DNA of 64,000 nucleotides from Bacillus sp. AFS055030 (GCF_002574545.1 NZ_NUGT01000017.1:69571-133570), one strand, 5' to 3'; positions 17,092 to 25,932 are shown, counted from the first letter of the stretch. The notes: generated from the sequence alone by a model not told the origin. Numbers and translations: made by a program.

Positions 17092-17437
17092 ATGTAAAAA
17101 ATCGTGGATGCATGTGTTGATGGAACGGAATAAGCTACAAGAGTGGTGAAAAAATGAAATCAGAGAAAACCCTGTATTTTATGGTGTCAACGCCTTCCAC
17201 ATTTTGGATTTGAAAGGAGTGATGTGTTTGGTTGATTACGACTATATACCGAATAAAAAAAGATTTTGTAGAAAGAAGGAGTAAATTGGAGAAAAGTAGA
17301 AATGGTTTAATGATGGAAACTTGCTTAAAAATGCTCAAAAAAAGCTTTTAGCAAGATATAGATAGAACGGGTATTTTTAAGAAAGTAGAGTAATAGATTT
17401 TTAAGTGAAATAATTTTTAAAAAGGGGAATTGATGAC
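17092..17437 (+). other. phhA leader region with three very short SD-preceded ORFs
   Basis: Between the second T-box terminator and phhA there are three short frames, each with a Shine-Dalgarno-like sequence: 17154-17213 (19 codons, ATG), 17222-17284 (20 codons; contains V-D-Y-D-Y-I-P) and 17286-17351 (21 codons, TTG after GAAGGAG). None resembles a known protein. They may be leader peptides, chance frames or a decayed gene. Confidence 0.3.
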
Positions 17438-19174
17438 ATGAAAGAAGCAGCTTTTGAAACAAAAGTAATACCACCTCATTTGAAGCAATACTTATCTGAG
17501 CAAAATTATGATCTTTACACGCCAATTGATCATGCTGTATGGCGCTATGTAATGAGACAAAATCATCATGCATTAAAAGATAGAGCACATTCTGCATTTG
17601 TCGATGGACTAAAGATGTCAGGAATTGAAACGGAAAAAATTCCAAATGTAGCTGAAATGAACGAGTGCCTTTCAAAAATTGGTTGGGGCGCAGGAATCGT
17701 TAATGGATTAATTCCAGGTGCTGCATTTTTTGAACTTTTAGCAAATGGTATTTTGCCAATCGCAACTGAAATTAGACAAATCACGAATATAGAATATACA
17801 CCTGCTCCAGATATTATTCATGAGGCTGCAGGACACGCGCCTATTCTTTTTGACCCTGTATTTAGGGAATACGTACAAAAGATTGGTTCAATTGGTGCAA
17901 AGGCATTTGCTACAAAAGAAAAACAAGAATTATTTGAAGCAGTTAGAAATTTAACGATTGTAATGGAAGATCCAAAATCAACACCAGAAGAAAAAGCTGC
18001 TGCACAAAAATTAGTTGAAGAAAGACAAAAAGCAATAGTTGGCATTTCTGAAGCTGAAAAAATTTCACGTGTATTCTGGAGAACAGTTGAGTATGGCCTA
18101 ATTGGTGAATTAGATAATCCAAAAATTTACGGTGCTGGATTATTATCATCAGTAGGTGAAAGTACACATTGCTTTACAGATGCAGTTGAAAGACTACCTT
18201 TTTCTATTGAAGCTGCTACATTACATCCGAAAAATATTACTGAAATGCAAGCGCAATTATTCGTATGCAAAGATTTCGAAGAGTTAATGCAAGGTGCAGA
18301 AGAATTAGCAAGCACGATGGCATTCCGTGTAGGCGGTACAGAAAGCTTAGATAAAGCACTTAAATCGAAAAGCGTTGCTACATTTGAATTAAATTCTGGA
18401 TTAAGTGTAACGGGTGTTGTTCATGCAATTTTAAAAGACGAAAACGGTGAAGCAATTTACGTAAACACAACTGGTGAAACAGCACTTTCAATAAACAATA
18501 AGCAATTAGAAGGTCACGGAAAAGACTATCATGCTAAAGGATTTGGTACACCAATTGGACTTCTAAAAGGAAATATTGAATTAGAAGAATGTGATGATGT
18601 TGCACTTAAAAATTTAGGTATTGTCGTAGGAAACTTTGTTGATTTAGAATTCTCAAGCAATGTAAGCGCTTCCGGGAGAGTTGTGAATATCATTAAAAAT
18701 GGAGACAAAGTAGCATTAATCTCATTTGAAGACTGCACTGTTACTTACGAAGGAAAAGAGTTATTCAAAAAAGAATGGGGAACTTTTGATATGGCAGTTG
18801 GTTCTCGAGTTGTATCAGCATACCCTGGTGCAGCTGACCCGACTTCTTACTTTAGTGATTCAATTAAAGAAGTAGAGTTCGTAATGGAAACACCAGCCCC
18901 ATTAACTGAATTAGAAAAATTATATAAAGAAGTTAGAGTAATTAGAGAAAAAAATACATTCTGTGATGACTGTATTTCTAAATTGATTGCTGTACATGAA
19001 GAGCTTAATCGTGAACACCAAAGCGATTGGTTATTACGATTAGAATTACTTGAAATTGCAACAGTTAATCCAAAATTAGAGCAACTTGTTGAGCCGTTAA
19101 AGGCTGAATTGGAAGCATTAAGAAAAGAGGATTCTTTAAAGAATCTTATTACAAATGGCTTAAAGTTAGTTTAA
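17438..19174 (+). CDS. phhA: Aromatic amino acid (phenylalanine-4-) hydroxylase, long form
   Basis: 578 residues. The N-terminal half is the pterin-dependent hydroxylase domain: iron ligands His128 and His133 in I-I-H-E-A-A-G-H-A-P and Glu218 in F-W-R-T-V-E-Y-G-L-I. It converts phenylalanine to tyrosine. About 250 further C-terminal residues, absent from the roughly 270-residue proteobacterial enzymes, include a Cys pair (T-F-C-D-D-C) near residue 510 and a helical end. ATG 17438 follows AAGGGGA. Two tyrosine T-boxes upstream mean that tyrosine shortage should turn it on. No pterin dehydratase gene is adjacent. Confidence 0.92.
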   Translation: MKEAAFETKVIPPHLKQYLSEQNYDLYTPIDHAVWRYVMRQNHHALKDRAHSAFVDGLKMSGIETEKIPNVAEMNECLSKIGWGAGIVNGLIPGAAFFELLANGILPIATEIRQITNIEYTPAPDIIHEAAGHAPILFDPVFREYVQKIGSIGAKAFATKEKQELFEAVRNLTIVMEDPKSTPEEKAAAQKLVEERQKAIVGISEAEKISRVFWRTVEYGLIGELDNPKIYGAGLLSSVGESTHCFTDAVERLPFSIEAATLHPKNITEMQAQLFVCKDFEELMQGAEELASTMAFRVGGTESLDKALKSKSVATFELNSGLSVTGVVHAILKDENGEAIYVNTTGETALSINNKQLEGHGKDYHAKGFGTPIGLLKGNIELEECDDVALKNLGIVVGNFVDLEFSSNVSASGRVVNIIKNGDKVALISFEDCTVTYEGKELFKKEWGTFDMAVGSRVVSAYPGAADPTSYFSDSIKEVEFVMETPAPLTELEKLYKEVRVIREKNTFCDDCISKLIAVHEELNREHQSDWLLRLELLEIATVNPKLEQLVEPLKAELEALRKEDSLKNLITNGLKLV

Positions 19175-19191
19175 TATGTAAGAATATTAGG

Positions 19192-19226
19192 AAAAGCGTT
19201 ACTTCTATAATGTAATGCTTTTCTTA
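19192..19226 (+). terminator. terminator of phhA
   Basis: AAAAGCGTTAC (19192-19202) pairs with GTAATGCTTTT (19212-19222), one G-T pair, ending in a T-rich tail. Confidence 0.8.
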
Positions 19227-19284
19227 TTTATTCGTTCTGGTAATCTAAAGGTATAAACTTTTCATAATGAGAGTGGTGTTAGAA

Positions 19285-19653
19285 ATGGGATTTGAAATAA
19301 AAGGAATTGATCATATTCAATTAGTTTGTCCAAAGGGTGGAGAGGACGAGGCTAGAAAATTTTATCATGAAATTTTAGGTATGAAAGAATTGCCAAAGCC
19401 TGATAATTTAAAAGGCAGAGGCGGATGTTGGTTTATTTGCGGCAATCAAGAAATTCATATTAGTATTCAAGAAGATTTTATAGCACCTAAAAAAGCTCAT
19501 CCAGGCTTAATTGTTACAAACATAGAGGTATTAAGAGAGCAACTTCTTCAACTCGATTTTGAAATCAAAGAGGAACCACCAATAGAGGGTCGAACGCGTT
19601 TTTTTGTGAATGATCCGTTTGGGAATCGAGTCGAGTTTTTAGAATTTCATTAA
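19285..19653 (+). CDS. VOC superfamily (glyoxalase-like) protein
   Basis: 122 residues, a single vicinal-oxygen-chelate domain: I-D-H-I-Q-L-V-C-P near the N-terminus with the first metal-ligand-type His, R-K-F-Y-H-E-I-L-G-M, and the C-terminal F-F-V-N-D-P-F-G-N-R-V-E-F-L-E ending in the ligand-type Glu. Such proteins dimerise; the substrate (lactoylglutathione-like thiols, antibiotics or ring compounds) cannot be read. I start at ATG 19285, preceded by AGTGGTG; ATG 19267 is possible but lacks an SD. Flanked by terminators, so monocistronic. Confidence 0.82.
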   Translation: MGFEIKGIDHIQLVCPKGGEDEARKFYHEILGMKELPKPDNLKGRGGCWFICGNQEIHISIQEDFIAPKKAHPGLIVTNIEVLREQLLQLDFEIKEEPPIEGRTRFFVNDPFGNRVEFLEFH

Positions 19654-19664
19654 GCATTATTTAC

Positions 19665-19697
19665 TAGCCACTGTTAATTGACGGTGGCTATTATTTT
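19665..19697 (+). terminator. terminator of the VOC gene
   Basis: A 10-bp stem TAGCCACTGT (19665-19674) with ACGGTGGCTA (19681-19690), then a T-rich tail. Confidence 0.85.
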
Positions 19698-19816
19698 TAA
19701 GGGATTGTTGAAAGTATTACTAGAAACATCAATATCTTCTATAAGCAGGAAGTAAAGCTCTTTTTATTGAAACTAATTAAATAAGTAATTTTTATTTAAT
19801 GGTCGGGAGGTGTACG

Positions 19817-20803
19817 ATGAAATTTGTCACATTCGGAAATAAACACTTAGATGAAGCGGCTAGTCTTTTGGCTATCCGTCATAAGTATGACCGTCGTATA
19901 AACCCTGAATTGCCATCAAAATTTGAAGAGGCTACATATACTAAAAAAGCTATTGAGGCACTTTTTAATGAAAAGAATAGTTTTGGTATTGCAGCGGTGG
20001 ATGATTCTGGTTTAGTTGGGTATATAATTGGGTCAATTCAGACAGATAAAAATCGAGAACGTCATACTTGGATTAAGTATGCAGGGATGGCTATAGTAGA
20101 TAGTAGAGATGCCGAATTATATCGTGAATTATATACAGAGTTTGCCAAGAAAATGGTAGAGCTTGGTTCGTTTTATCATTATGTAATGGTACCAAGTGGG
20201 AATAAATCAACTTTAGATGCTTGGCTTCATTTAGGATTTGCCTATGAGCAGGTTCATGGAATACGTGATTTGTCAGTTTCTTCGGATCGAATATTTAAAG
20301 ATATACAGATTCGAAAGGCTACTAGTGAAGATGAAAGAAGAATACGTGAATTGGCAACTGTGATCATGGAACACCAAGCGAAGTCACCAGTTTTTGCCCC
20401 AGGTTTCATTGAAGAAAGAGAAGATTATCAGGAAGGTTACGCAGAAATTATTAATGATGAAGCCGCGACGTTATGGTTAGCTCTTTATCAAAATGAAATT
20501 GTAGGTTTTCAAGTATTTGAATCAGCTGCAACATCCGATGAGAATTTATTAACACCTGAATCTTGCATTAGTTTAGTAGTAGGAGCAACGGTCGAGTCTT
20601 CTCGCAAAATGGGAATTAGTACGGCATTATTGCAGCATGGGCTTACTTCTGCTGATAAAGAAGGTTATAAACTTTGCGAAACAGATTGGAGAATAACGAA
20701 TTTAGAGTCCTCGAGATTCTGGCCAAAAAATGGTTTTAAACCAATCGCTTATCGACTTGTCCGTAAGATCGATCCGAGAATAATTTGGGCAACAGGCGTT
20801 TGA
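19817..20803 (+). CDS. Tandem GNAT acetyltransferase
   Basis: 328 residues in two halves. The N-terminal half (about 1-160) has a degenerate GNAT layout with G-L-V-G-Y-I-I-G but no clear acetyl-CoA loop. The C-terminal half (about 165-325) begins I-Q-I-R-K-A-T-S-E-D and has V-E-S-S-R-K-M-G-I-S-T-A-L-L in place of motif A and the motif B-like N-L-E-S-S-R-F-W-P-K-N-G-F. Substrate unknown. ATG 19817 follows GGGAGGTG; the frame is open from 19799. First of two consecutive acetyltransferase genes. Confidence 0.75.
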   Translation: MKFVTFGNKHLDEAASLLAIRHKYDRRINPELPSKFEEATYTKKAIEALFNEKNSFGIAAVDDSGLVGYIIGSIQTDKNRERHTWIKYAGMAIVDSRDAELYRELYTEFAKKMVELGSFYHYVMVPSGNKSTLDAWLHLGFAYEQVHGIRDLSVSSDRIFKDIQIRKATSEDERRIRELATVIMEHQAKSPVFAPGFIEEREDYQEGYAEIINDEAATLWLALYQNEIVGFQVFESAATSDENLLTPESCISLVVGATVESSRKMGISTALLQHGLTSADKEGYKLCETDWRITNLESSRFWPKNGFKPIAYRLVRKIDPRIIWATGV

Positions 20804-20845
20804 TGGGTCAGGGAAAGTAGGGGAATTAGGGAGTGTAGGAAAAAA

Positions 20846-21388
20846 ATGAAATTAGTTGGTAATCATATATATTTAAGACATTTAGATGTGGCAGATGCAG
20901 AGGATTTTTTATCATACGAAGTTCGAAATAGAGAGTTTTTTAAACCTTTTACATATATAAAAGACGAGAGTTTCTATACTTTGAAAGCTCAGCAGGATCG
21001 CATTAGGTCATATAAAGAGAAAAGTGACAATGATCTGTATTATGGCTTTGGTATCTTTTTAAAGGAAACAAATGCTTTTATAGGTTTTATGATGCTATCA
21101 GAAGTTTTAAGAGGAGATTTACAAAGTTGTTTTGTCGGTTATTCTTTAGATGAACAACAAAATGGTAAAGGATATACAACTGAAGCTGTAAAGTTAGTTG
21201 TGGATTATGCTTTTAACGAATTAAAATTACATCGTATTGAAGCAGGTGTAATGCCACATAACATCGGTTCAATAAGAGTATTAGAAAAGGCAGGTTTCCA
21301 TAAAGAGGGAATTGCCAAGAAAAATGTACGGATTAACGGGAAGTGGGAAGATCATCAAATGCTAGCTATTATTAATGAAAACGAATAG
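20846..21388 (+). CDS. RimJ/RimL-type GNAT N-acetyltransferase
   Basis: 180 residues, typical of the ribosomal-protein-alanine acetyltransferase branch: starts K-L-V-G-N-H-I-Y-L-R-H-L-D-V-A-D-A-E, motif A Y-S-L-D-E-Q-Q-N-G-K-G-Y-T-T-E-A-V (about 113-129), and the branch-specific H-R-I-E-A-G-V-M-P-H-N-I-G-S-I-R-V-L-E-K-A-G-F. Members acetylate N-terminal residues of proteins or small molecules; which one is unknown here. It follows the tandem GNAT gene by 42 bases and precedes an SRPBCC gene by 26. Confidence 0.88.
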   Translation: MKLVGNHIYLRHLDVADAEDFLSYEVRNREFFKPFTYIKDESFYTLKAQQDRIRSYKEKSDNDLYYGFGIFLKETNAFIGFMMLSEVLRGDLQSCFVGYSLDEQQNGKGYTTEAVKLVVDYAFNELKLHRIEAGVMPHNIGSIRVLEKAGFHKEGIAKKNVRINGKWEDHQMLAIINENE

Positions 21389-21414
21389 CTATATATTTTT
21401 TGGAGGGATTAGTA

Positions 21415-21858
21415 TTGAATATTATTAGTTATCCAGATTTATCGAGTAGACCACATAGTCTTACAGTGGAACGAGTAATGGAAAATTCGATAGATGTGTT
21501 GTATGAAGCTTGGACTAAACGGTTTGGTGATTGGTTTGCTGCACCAGATTCGGTAATTATGAAGGCAGAGGTTAATTCTGTATTTTTCTTTGAGACGCAT
21601 TTTGAAGATAAACGCCATCCTCATTATGGCCGCTTTTTAAAACTTGAGCATAATCAACTTGTTGAGATTACTTGGTTCACTGCTGGAACAAAAACGGAGA
21701 CAGTCGTCACTGTTGAGTTTTCAACGAATGAAAGTGGAGCAGCAGTTATTAGATTAACACATGCAGGGTTTCCAGATGAATTATCGAGAGACCAACATGA
21801 GCAAGCGTGGCCGATGGTGCTTGAACAGCTTGATCGCCGAATGAAGGAATTAACATAA
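21415..21858 (+). CDS. SRPBCC (AHSA1-like) domain protein
   Basis: 147 residues. The activator-of-Hsp90/START-like fold is suggested by V-M-E-N-S-I-D-V-L-Y-E-A-W-T-K-R-F-G-D-W-F-A-A-P near the N-terminus and the ending H-A-G-F-P-D-E-L-S-R-D-Q-H-E-Q-A-W-P-M-V-L-E-Q-L-D. These proteins bind hydrophobic ligands; role unknown. TTG 21415 is chosen because GGAGG (21402-21406) is 8 bases away. Its stop codon is directly followed by the ATG of the histidine kinase, so the three genes 21415-23638 are probably one unit. Confidence 0.78.
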   Translation: MNIISYPDLSSRPHSLTVERVMENSIDVLYEAWTKRFGDWFAAPDSVIMKAEVNSVFFFETHFEDKRHPHYGRFLKLEHNQLVEITWFTAGTKTETVVTVEFSTNESGAAVIRLTHAGFPDELSRDQHEQAWPMVLEQLDRRMKELT

Positions 21859-22977
21859 ATGAAAAAAGAATCTTTCCTTTTAGAGCTACAAGTATTAAAA
21901 GAAATTGCTGAAATATTGAACGAGGGTACTGATCTACACAGTACCCTCAATTGTGCCCTAGCCAAATTAGTTCAAGTTACGGGTCTAGATACAGGATGGA
22001 TTTTTTTAATTGATAAAAATGGGGAATTTGAATTAGTCGCTTCATATGAATTGCCACCGGCTCTTATGAACAAAGAAGTTAAGCCAATGTGCAATGGAGA
22101 TTGTTGGTGTGTTAATAAATATAATACAGGTAGGCTTAATAAAGCATCGAACATCATGGAGTGTAAAAGGTTAGAAGACTCAATGATTCATAATTGGGGA
22201 GAAACAAATGGTGTCACTCATCATGCGACCGTACCACTGCAAGCAGGTGAAGAATCTTTTGGTTTATTAAATGTTGCTGCTTCTAATAAATTAAAATTTG
22301 ATCAAGAAGAATTGAATTTACTAGGTGCAGTTGCGTTGCAAATCGGAACGGCAATTAAACGAATTCAATTAACTGAAAAGGTAAAAGAGTTTGAGTTGAT
22401 TCAAGAAAGAAATCGACTTGCAAAGGACCTACACGATTCTGTTAGTCAATTATTGTTTTCGATTAATGTAAATGCTAAAGCAGGTGCAAATGTATCCGAC
22501 AGCCCGAGGTTAAAGGAAACATTTAATCATATTCAACAAATTGCCCAAGAAGCACAAGCAGAAATGAAAGCCTTAATATGGCAGCTTAGACCACAAGGTA
22601 TTGAAAAAGGAATCGTTAGTGCATTAATTGACTATGGAGAAATGCTAGGATTAAAAGTAATTAGTAATGTAAAAGGAACAACGATATTACCATCTAAAAT
22701 AGAAGAAACATTATGGCGTGTTGGCCAGGAAGCGTTTAATAATTGTAGAAAACATTCAGGGCAAAATACGGTCTATTTACAGTTATCAATTAGTACAAAG
22801 AAAGCAAAAATGACGATTTCTGATCTGGGTGTAGGTTTTATATGCCCAAAGGATGTACAAATTCCTACATTAGGTTTGAAAAGTATGAAGGAAAGAGTGG
22901 AATCAATAAAAGGATCATTTTTAGTTGAAAGTGATTTAAATAAAGGAACAAAAATTACGACGAGTATCCCTTTTTAA
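21859..22977 (+). CDS. yhcY: GAF-domain sensor histidine kinase (NarL-type partner)
   Basis: 372 residues, no membrane segment, so a cytosolic sensor. GAF domain about 20-168 with a cysteine cluster (C78, C82, C84 and C102) that could bind a metal or respond to redox state. HisKA_3 dimerisation domain with E-R-N-R-L-A-K-D-L-H-D-S-V-S-Q, phospho-acceptor His192, then an HATPase with the N-box E-A-F-N-N-C-R-K-H. Layout matches YhcY of B. subtilis. Starts right after the SRPBCC stop; the response regulator follows 13 bases later. Confidence 0.87.
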   Translation: MKKESFLLELQVLKEIAEILNEGTDLHSTLNCALAKLVQVTGLDTGWIFLIDKNGEFELVASYELPPALMNKEVKPMCNGDCWCVNKYNTGRLNKASNIMECKRLEDSMIHNWGETNGVTHHATVPLQAGEESFGLLNVAASNKLKFDQEELNLLGAVALQIGTAIKRIQLTEKVKEFELIQERNRLAKDLHDSVSQLLFSINVNAKAGANVSDSPRLKETFNHIQQIAQEAQAEMKALIWQLRPQGIEKGIVSALIDYGEMLGLKVISNVKGTTILPSKIEETLWRVGQEAFNNCRKHSGQNTVYLQLSISTKKAKMTISDLGVGFICPKDVQIPTLGLKSMKERVESIKGSFLVESDLNKGTKITTSIPF

Positions 22978-22990
22978 GAAGGAGAGTTAT

Positions 22991-23638
22991 ATGTCTATTA
23001 AAATATTAATTGCTGATGATCATCATGTAGTTAGGAGGGGACTTATTTTCTTCTTAAATACACAAGATGATATCGAGGTTATTGGAGAAGCATCAAACGG
23101 AGAAGAGGCATTAAGATTAGTAAAAGAGTTAAGACCTGATATTGTCATCATGGATTTAGCAATGCCGGTTCTAGATGGGATTGAGGCAACGAAAAGAATA
23201 AAATTAGAGGGATTAGCTGTTAAAGTAATGATATTAACTAGTTTTTATGATCAAGATCATATTTTGCCTGCTATTGAAGCGGGTGCAGCCGGATATTATT
23301 TAAAGGATAGTGACCCAGATGAGCTCGTTTCCGCAATCCGGAAGATACACGATGGGGAAAAGCAGTTTCATTCGAAGGTTACGACACAATTAGTTTCAGC
23401 TTTAACTGGGAAGACCGAAACGAAGAATGATGAGTCATTTAAAGATAAATTAACGAAAAGAGAAATGGATGTATTGAAGGAAATTACGAGGGGAAAGAGT
23501 AATAAAGAAATAGCAGCATCTTTATTCATTACAGAAAAAACTGTAAAAACCCATGTTTCAAATATATTATCCAAAACCCAGCTTCAAGACCGAACTCAAC
23601 TAGCGCTATACGCAGTACGAAATGGGATTTTAAAATAA
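22991..23638 (+). CDS. yhcZ: NarL/FixJ family response regulator
   Basis: 215 residues. Receiver domain with acidic pocket D-D at 9-10 and phospho-acceptor Asp55 in I-V-I-M-D-L-A-M-P, Thr/Ser and Lys (Y-L-K-D) in place, then a C-terminal LuxR helix-turn-helix L-T-K-R-E-M-D-V-L-K-E-I-T-R-G-K-S-N-K-E-I-A (split around 154-175). Cognate partner of the GAF kinase just upstream. AAGGAGAG precedes ATG 22991. Target genes are not evident from sequence; the downstream redox genes are candidates since yhcYZ of B. subtilis precedes an azoreductase gene. Confidence 0.92.
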   Translation: MSIKILIADDHHVVRRGLIFFLNTQDDIEVIGEASNGEEALRLVKELRPDIVIMDLAMPVLDGIEATKRIKLEGLAVKVMILTSFYDQDHILPAIEAGAAGYYLKDSDPDELVSAIRKIHDGEKQFHSKVTTQLVSALTGKTETKNDESFKDKLTKREMDVLKEITRGKSNKEIAASLFITEKTVKTHVSNILSKTQLQDRTQLALYAVRNGILK

Positions 23639-23687
23639 ATCGTAGCGAGTTAAAGATTTTAAATTTTTAGTAGAAAGGAAGAATGTT

Positions 23688-24635
23688 ATGCGAATTCTAG
23701 TAGTAGGAGCTGGAGGAATCGGCGGCTATTTTGGAGGACGTTTAGTAGAAAAGGGAGAAGATGTTACCTTTTTAGTACGAGCTAATCGAAAAAAACAGCT
23801 AGAGGAAAATGGTTTAGTCATTCGGAGTGTGAATGGTGATTTTTCATTTCAACCGAAACTAATTACAGCAAAGAGTCCAGCCGAGATTTTTGACATCGTA
23901 CTTTTCTCGACTAAGTCATATCATTTAAGCAACGCTATTTTGGATGTATCACCGTTCGTAGGTGATCAAACTGTTATTATACCTCTTTTGAATGGTATTG
24001 CTCATCTAAATCCTTTAAAGCAGACATTTGGTGAAGACAAGGTTATAGGCGGTTTATGTTTTATTGAAACAACTTTGAATGAAGCTGGGGAAGTTGCTCA
24101 AACGAGTAAAGCAGCTAGACTTGTTTTTGGTGAATTCTTAAGCAAAGAAACTGACCGTATTAAAAGAATTGCTGATGCATTTAGTGGATCAAAAGCTGAC
24201 TTTGTCTATAGTAAGCAAATTGAACGTGATATGTGGCATAAATATTTATTTATTACTGTAATGTCTGGCGTAACGTCTCTTATGCGTGCTCCAATTGGCC
24301 CGATTAGAGAAAGTGAAGGTGGAAGAGCTACAATCCGTGAATTATTTGAGGAATGCGCTAATATTATGAGGTCTCATGGTGCACCAATTTCTGAAAATAT
24401 TGTAGACGAGCATATGAAATCAATCGATGCACTTGGATATGATATGAAGTCCTCTTTGCAAAGGGATATGGAAAAAGGTTCCTTAGTAGAGGGTGACCAC
24501 TTGCAAGGGTATTTACTAGAACTTGCAAAAAGAAAGGATATAACTGCTAAATTACTTGAGTTAGTGTATCAAAATATTAAAGTCTATCAAAAAATGAATC
24601 AAGATCGAAGTTACCAAGAAATCAAATCAGTCTGA
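23688..24635 (+). CDS. 2-dehydropantoate 2-reductase family protein
   Basis: 315 residues. N-terminal NADPH site G-A-G-G-I-G-G-Y-F-G-G-R (about 7-18), then the catalytic-lysine region K-Q-I-E-R-D-M-W-H-K-Y-L-F and a C-terminal helical ApbA/PanE domain. The family makes pantoate for coenzyme A, but Bacillus genomes hold several paralogues, and this copy is not beside panBCD, so the pantothenate role is unproven; other 2-ketoacid substrates are possible. SD AAAGGAAG precedes ATG 23688. Confidence 0.82.
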   Translation: MRILVVGAGGIGGYFGGRLVEKGEDVTFLVRANRKKQLEENGLVIRSVNGDFSFQPKLITAKSPAEIFDIVLFSTKSYHLSNAILDVSPFVGDQTVIIPLLNGIAHLNPLKQTFGEDKVIGGLCFIETTLNEAGEVAQTSKAARLVFGEFLSKETDRIKRIADAFSGSKADFVYSKQIERDMWHKYLFITVMSGVTSLMRAPIGPIRESEGGRATIRELFEECANIMRSHGAPISENIVDEHMKSIDALGYDMKSSLQRDMEKGSLVEGDHLQGYLLELAKRKDITAKLLELVYQNIKVYQKMNQDRSYQEIKSV

Positions 24636-24774
24636 AAATCCAGTTTTTAAATACTTTTTCTACATACTGAGGAAGTAAACCAGCGAAAATTAGAAAGTTC
24701 CTTGCTCATGACAGGTTTTAGTGGAATAAACCAAAAAATTGTCGTAGTTGACAAGCTCATTTTTAACACTCTGA

Positions 24775-24810
24775 AAATCTACAACTTTGGTTGTAGATTT
24801 TTTTATTTTT
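24775..24810 (+). terminator. terminator after the PanE-like gene
   Basis: Perfect 11-bp stem AAATCTACAAC (24775-24785) and GTTGTAGATTT (24790-24800), loop TTTG, T-rich tail. Confidence 0.93.
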
Positions 24811-24908
24811 ATGTACTCCTAAACGTGTAGAAAAGTTCTATCAAACGACTGAAGTTTGGTCTTTATTAATTGACTATACTAAAAGTACAAATTAAAGGAG
24901 TGGAAAAT

Positions 24909-25457
24909 ATGAATATTTTAATGATTAATGGTAGCCCAAGAAAAGATGGCCGTACGGGTAAATTAACGACAATCATCTCGAAAAAATACAATGTAAAAAC
25001 AATTGATTTGAGTGAACTTGTATTACCAATCTATAACGGCCAAGAGGAGCAAAATGAAATAGCAAACATTCAAAAACTAAGATCACAACTAGAAAATGCT
25101 GATGCTATGATCATTGCAACTCCAGAATATCATGGTGGAATGAGCGGAGCATTAAAAAATGCCTTTGACTTTTTAGGTAGTAAGCATTTTAAAGATAAGC
25201 CTGTCGCAATCTTGGCAGTATCTGGTGGAGGAAAGGGTGGAATTAATGCACTTAACAATATGCGAATTGTTTTAAGAGCATTATATGCAAATGTTTTATC
25301 GAAACAAGTTGTCATTGATCCATCAGACTTTCTATCCGAAGGTACTGCGTTAGAAGAAAATACATCTTATTCAGTCGATAGCTTATTTCAAGAATTGAAG
25401 CGCTATACACAACTATCAAAAATGCTAAATGATGAATGGGCAGCTTCAAATTATTAA
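24909..25457 (+). CDS. NADPH-dependent FMN reductase
   Basis: 182 residues, flavodoxin-like fold. FMN phosphate loop M-I-N-G-S-P-R-K-D-G-R-T-G (about 5-17) and the second flavin loop T-P-E-Y-H-G-G-M-S-G-A-L-K-N are intact; this is the family of YhdA/azoreductase and ChrR-type quinone reductases. Start ATG 24909 follows AAAGGAGTGG; the frame is open from 24870 without SD support. It probably works in quinone, azo or metal reduction. A VOC gene follows 17 bases later. Confidence 0.86.
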   Translation: MNILMINGSPRKDGRTGKLTTIISKKYNVKTIDLSELVLPIYNGQEEQNEIANIQKLRSQLENADAMIIATPEYHGGMSGALKNAFDFLGSKHFKDKPVAILAVSGGGKGGINALNNMRIVLRALYANVLSKQVVIDPSDFLSEGTALEENTSYSVDSLFQELKRYTQLSKMLNDEWAASNY

Positions 25458-25474
25458 AGGATAGGGTGATAACA

Positions 25475-25876
25475 ATGAAAAACTGGGTTCAGTTTAGAAT
25501 TGCAAGACCTACTAACCAATTAGCAGAAATTAGTAAGTTCTACGGAGAGGGGTTAGGACTAAAACGTGTGGGCGGATTTCAAAATCATGATGGATATGAT
25601 GGGGTCATGTTTGGACTACCAGATGTTGAGTACCATTTAGAATTTACTCAACATATTGATGGAAGCCCATGTCCTGCTCCAACAAAGGATAATCTTTTAG
25701 TATTTTATCTTCCACATAAAGCTGAAATCGATCTTGTCAAAAACCGATTAAATAATTTGGGATATATTGATGTGGAACCTGAGAATCCGTATTGGCTCGG
25801 GAAAAGTATTACATTTGAAGACCCGGATGGATGGAGGATTGTGTTAATGAATACTGAAGGATTGAGAAAAACTTAG
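25475..25876 (+). CDS. VOC family protein
   Basis: 133 residues with one vicinal-oxygen-chelate domain: W-V-Q-F-R-I-A-R-P-T at the N-terminus, I-S-K-F-Y-G-E-G-L-G-L-K-R, and the C-terminal signature I-T-F-E-D-P-D-G-W-R-I-V-L-M. The first strand lacks the usual metal-ligand His, so it may be a non-enzymatic or binding member. ATG 25475 is placed after AGGATAGGG; an in-frame start at 25436 lies in the reductase gene. Probably co-transcribed with the FMN reductase. Confidence 0.78.
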   Translation: MKNWVQFRIARPTNQLAEISKFYGEGLGLKRVGGFQNHDGYDGVMFGLPDVEYHLEFTQHIDGSPCPAPTKDNLLVFYLPHKAEIDLVKNRLNNLGYIDVEPENPYWLGKSITFEDPDGWRIVLMNTEGLRKT

Positions 25877-25888
25877 GACTACGTTATA

Positions 25889-25932
25889 AAACGATGAAGG
25901 ACTTTCCAAGGAAGGCCCTTCATCGTTTTTTA
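25889..25932 (+). terminator. terminator of the FMN reductase-VOC operon
   Basis: A 12-bp stem AAACGATGAAGG (25889-25900) with CCTTCATCGTTT (25917-25928), then T-run. Confidence 0.93.

Noticed and set aside
17325-18315. Several minus-strand open frames inside phhA
   Set aside because: Shadow frames: no SD, low-complexity products, and the opposite strand encodes a clear enzyme.
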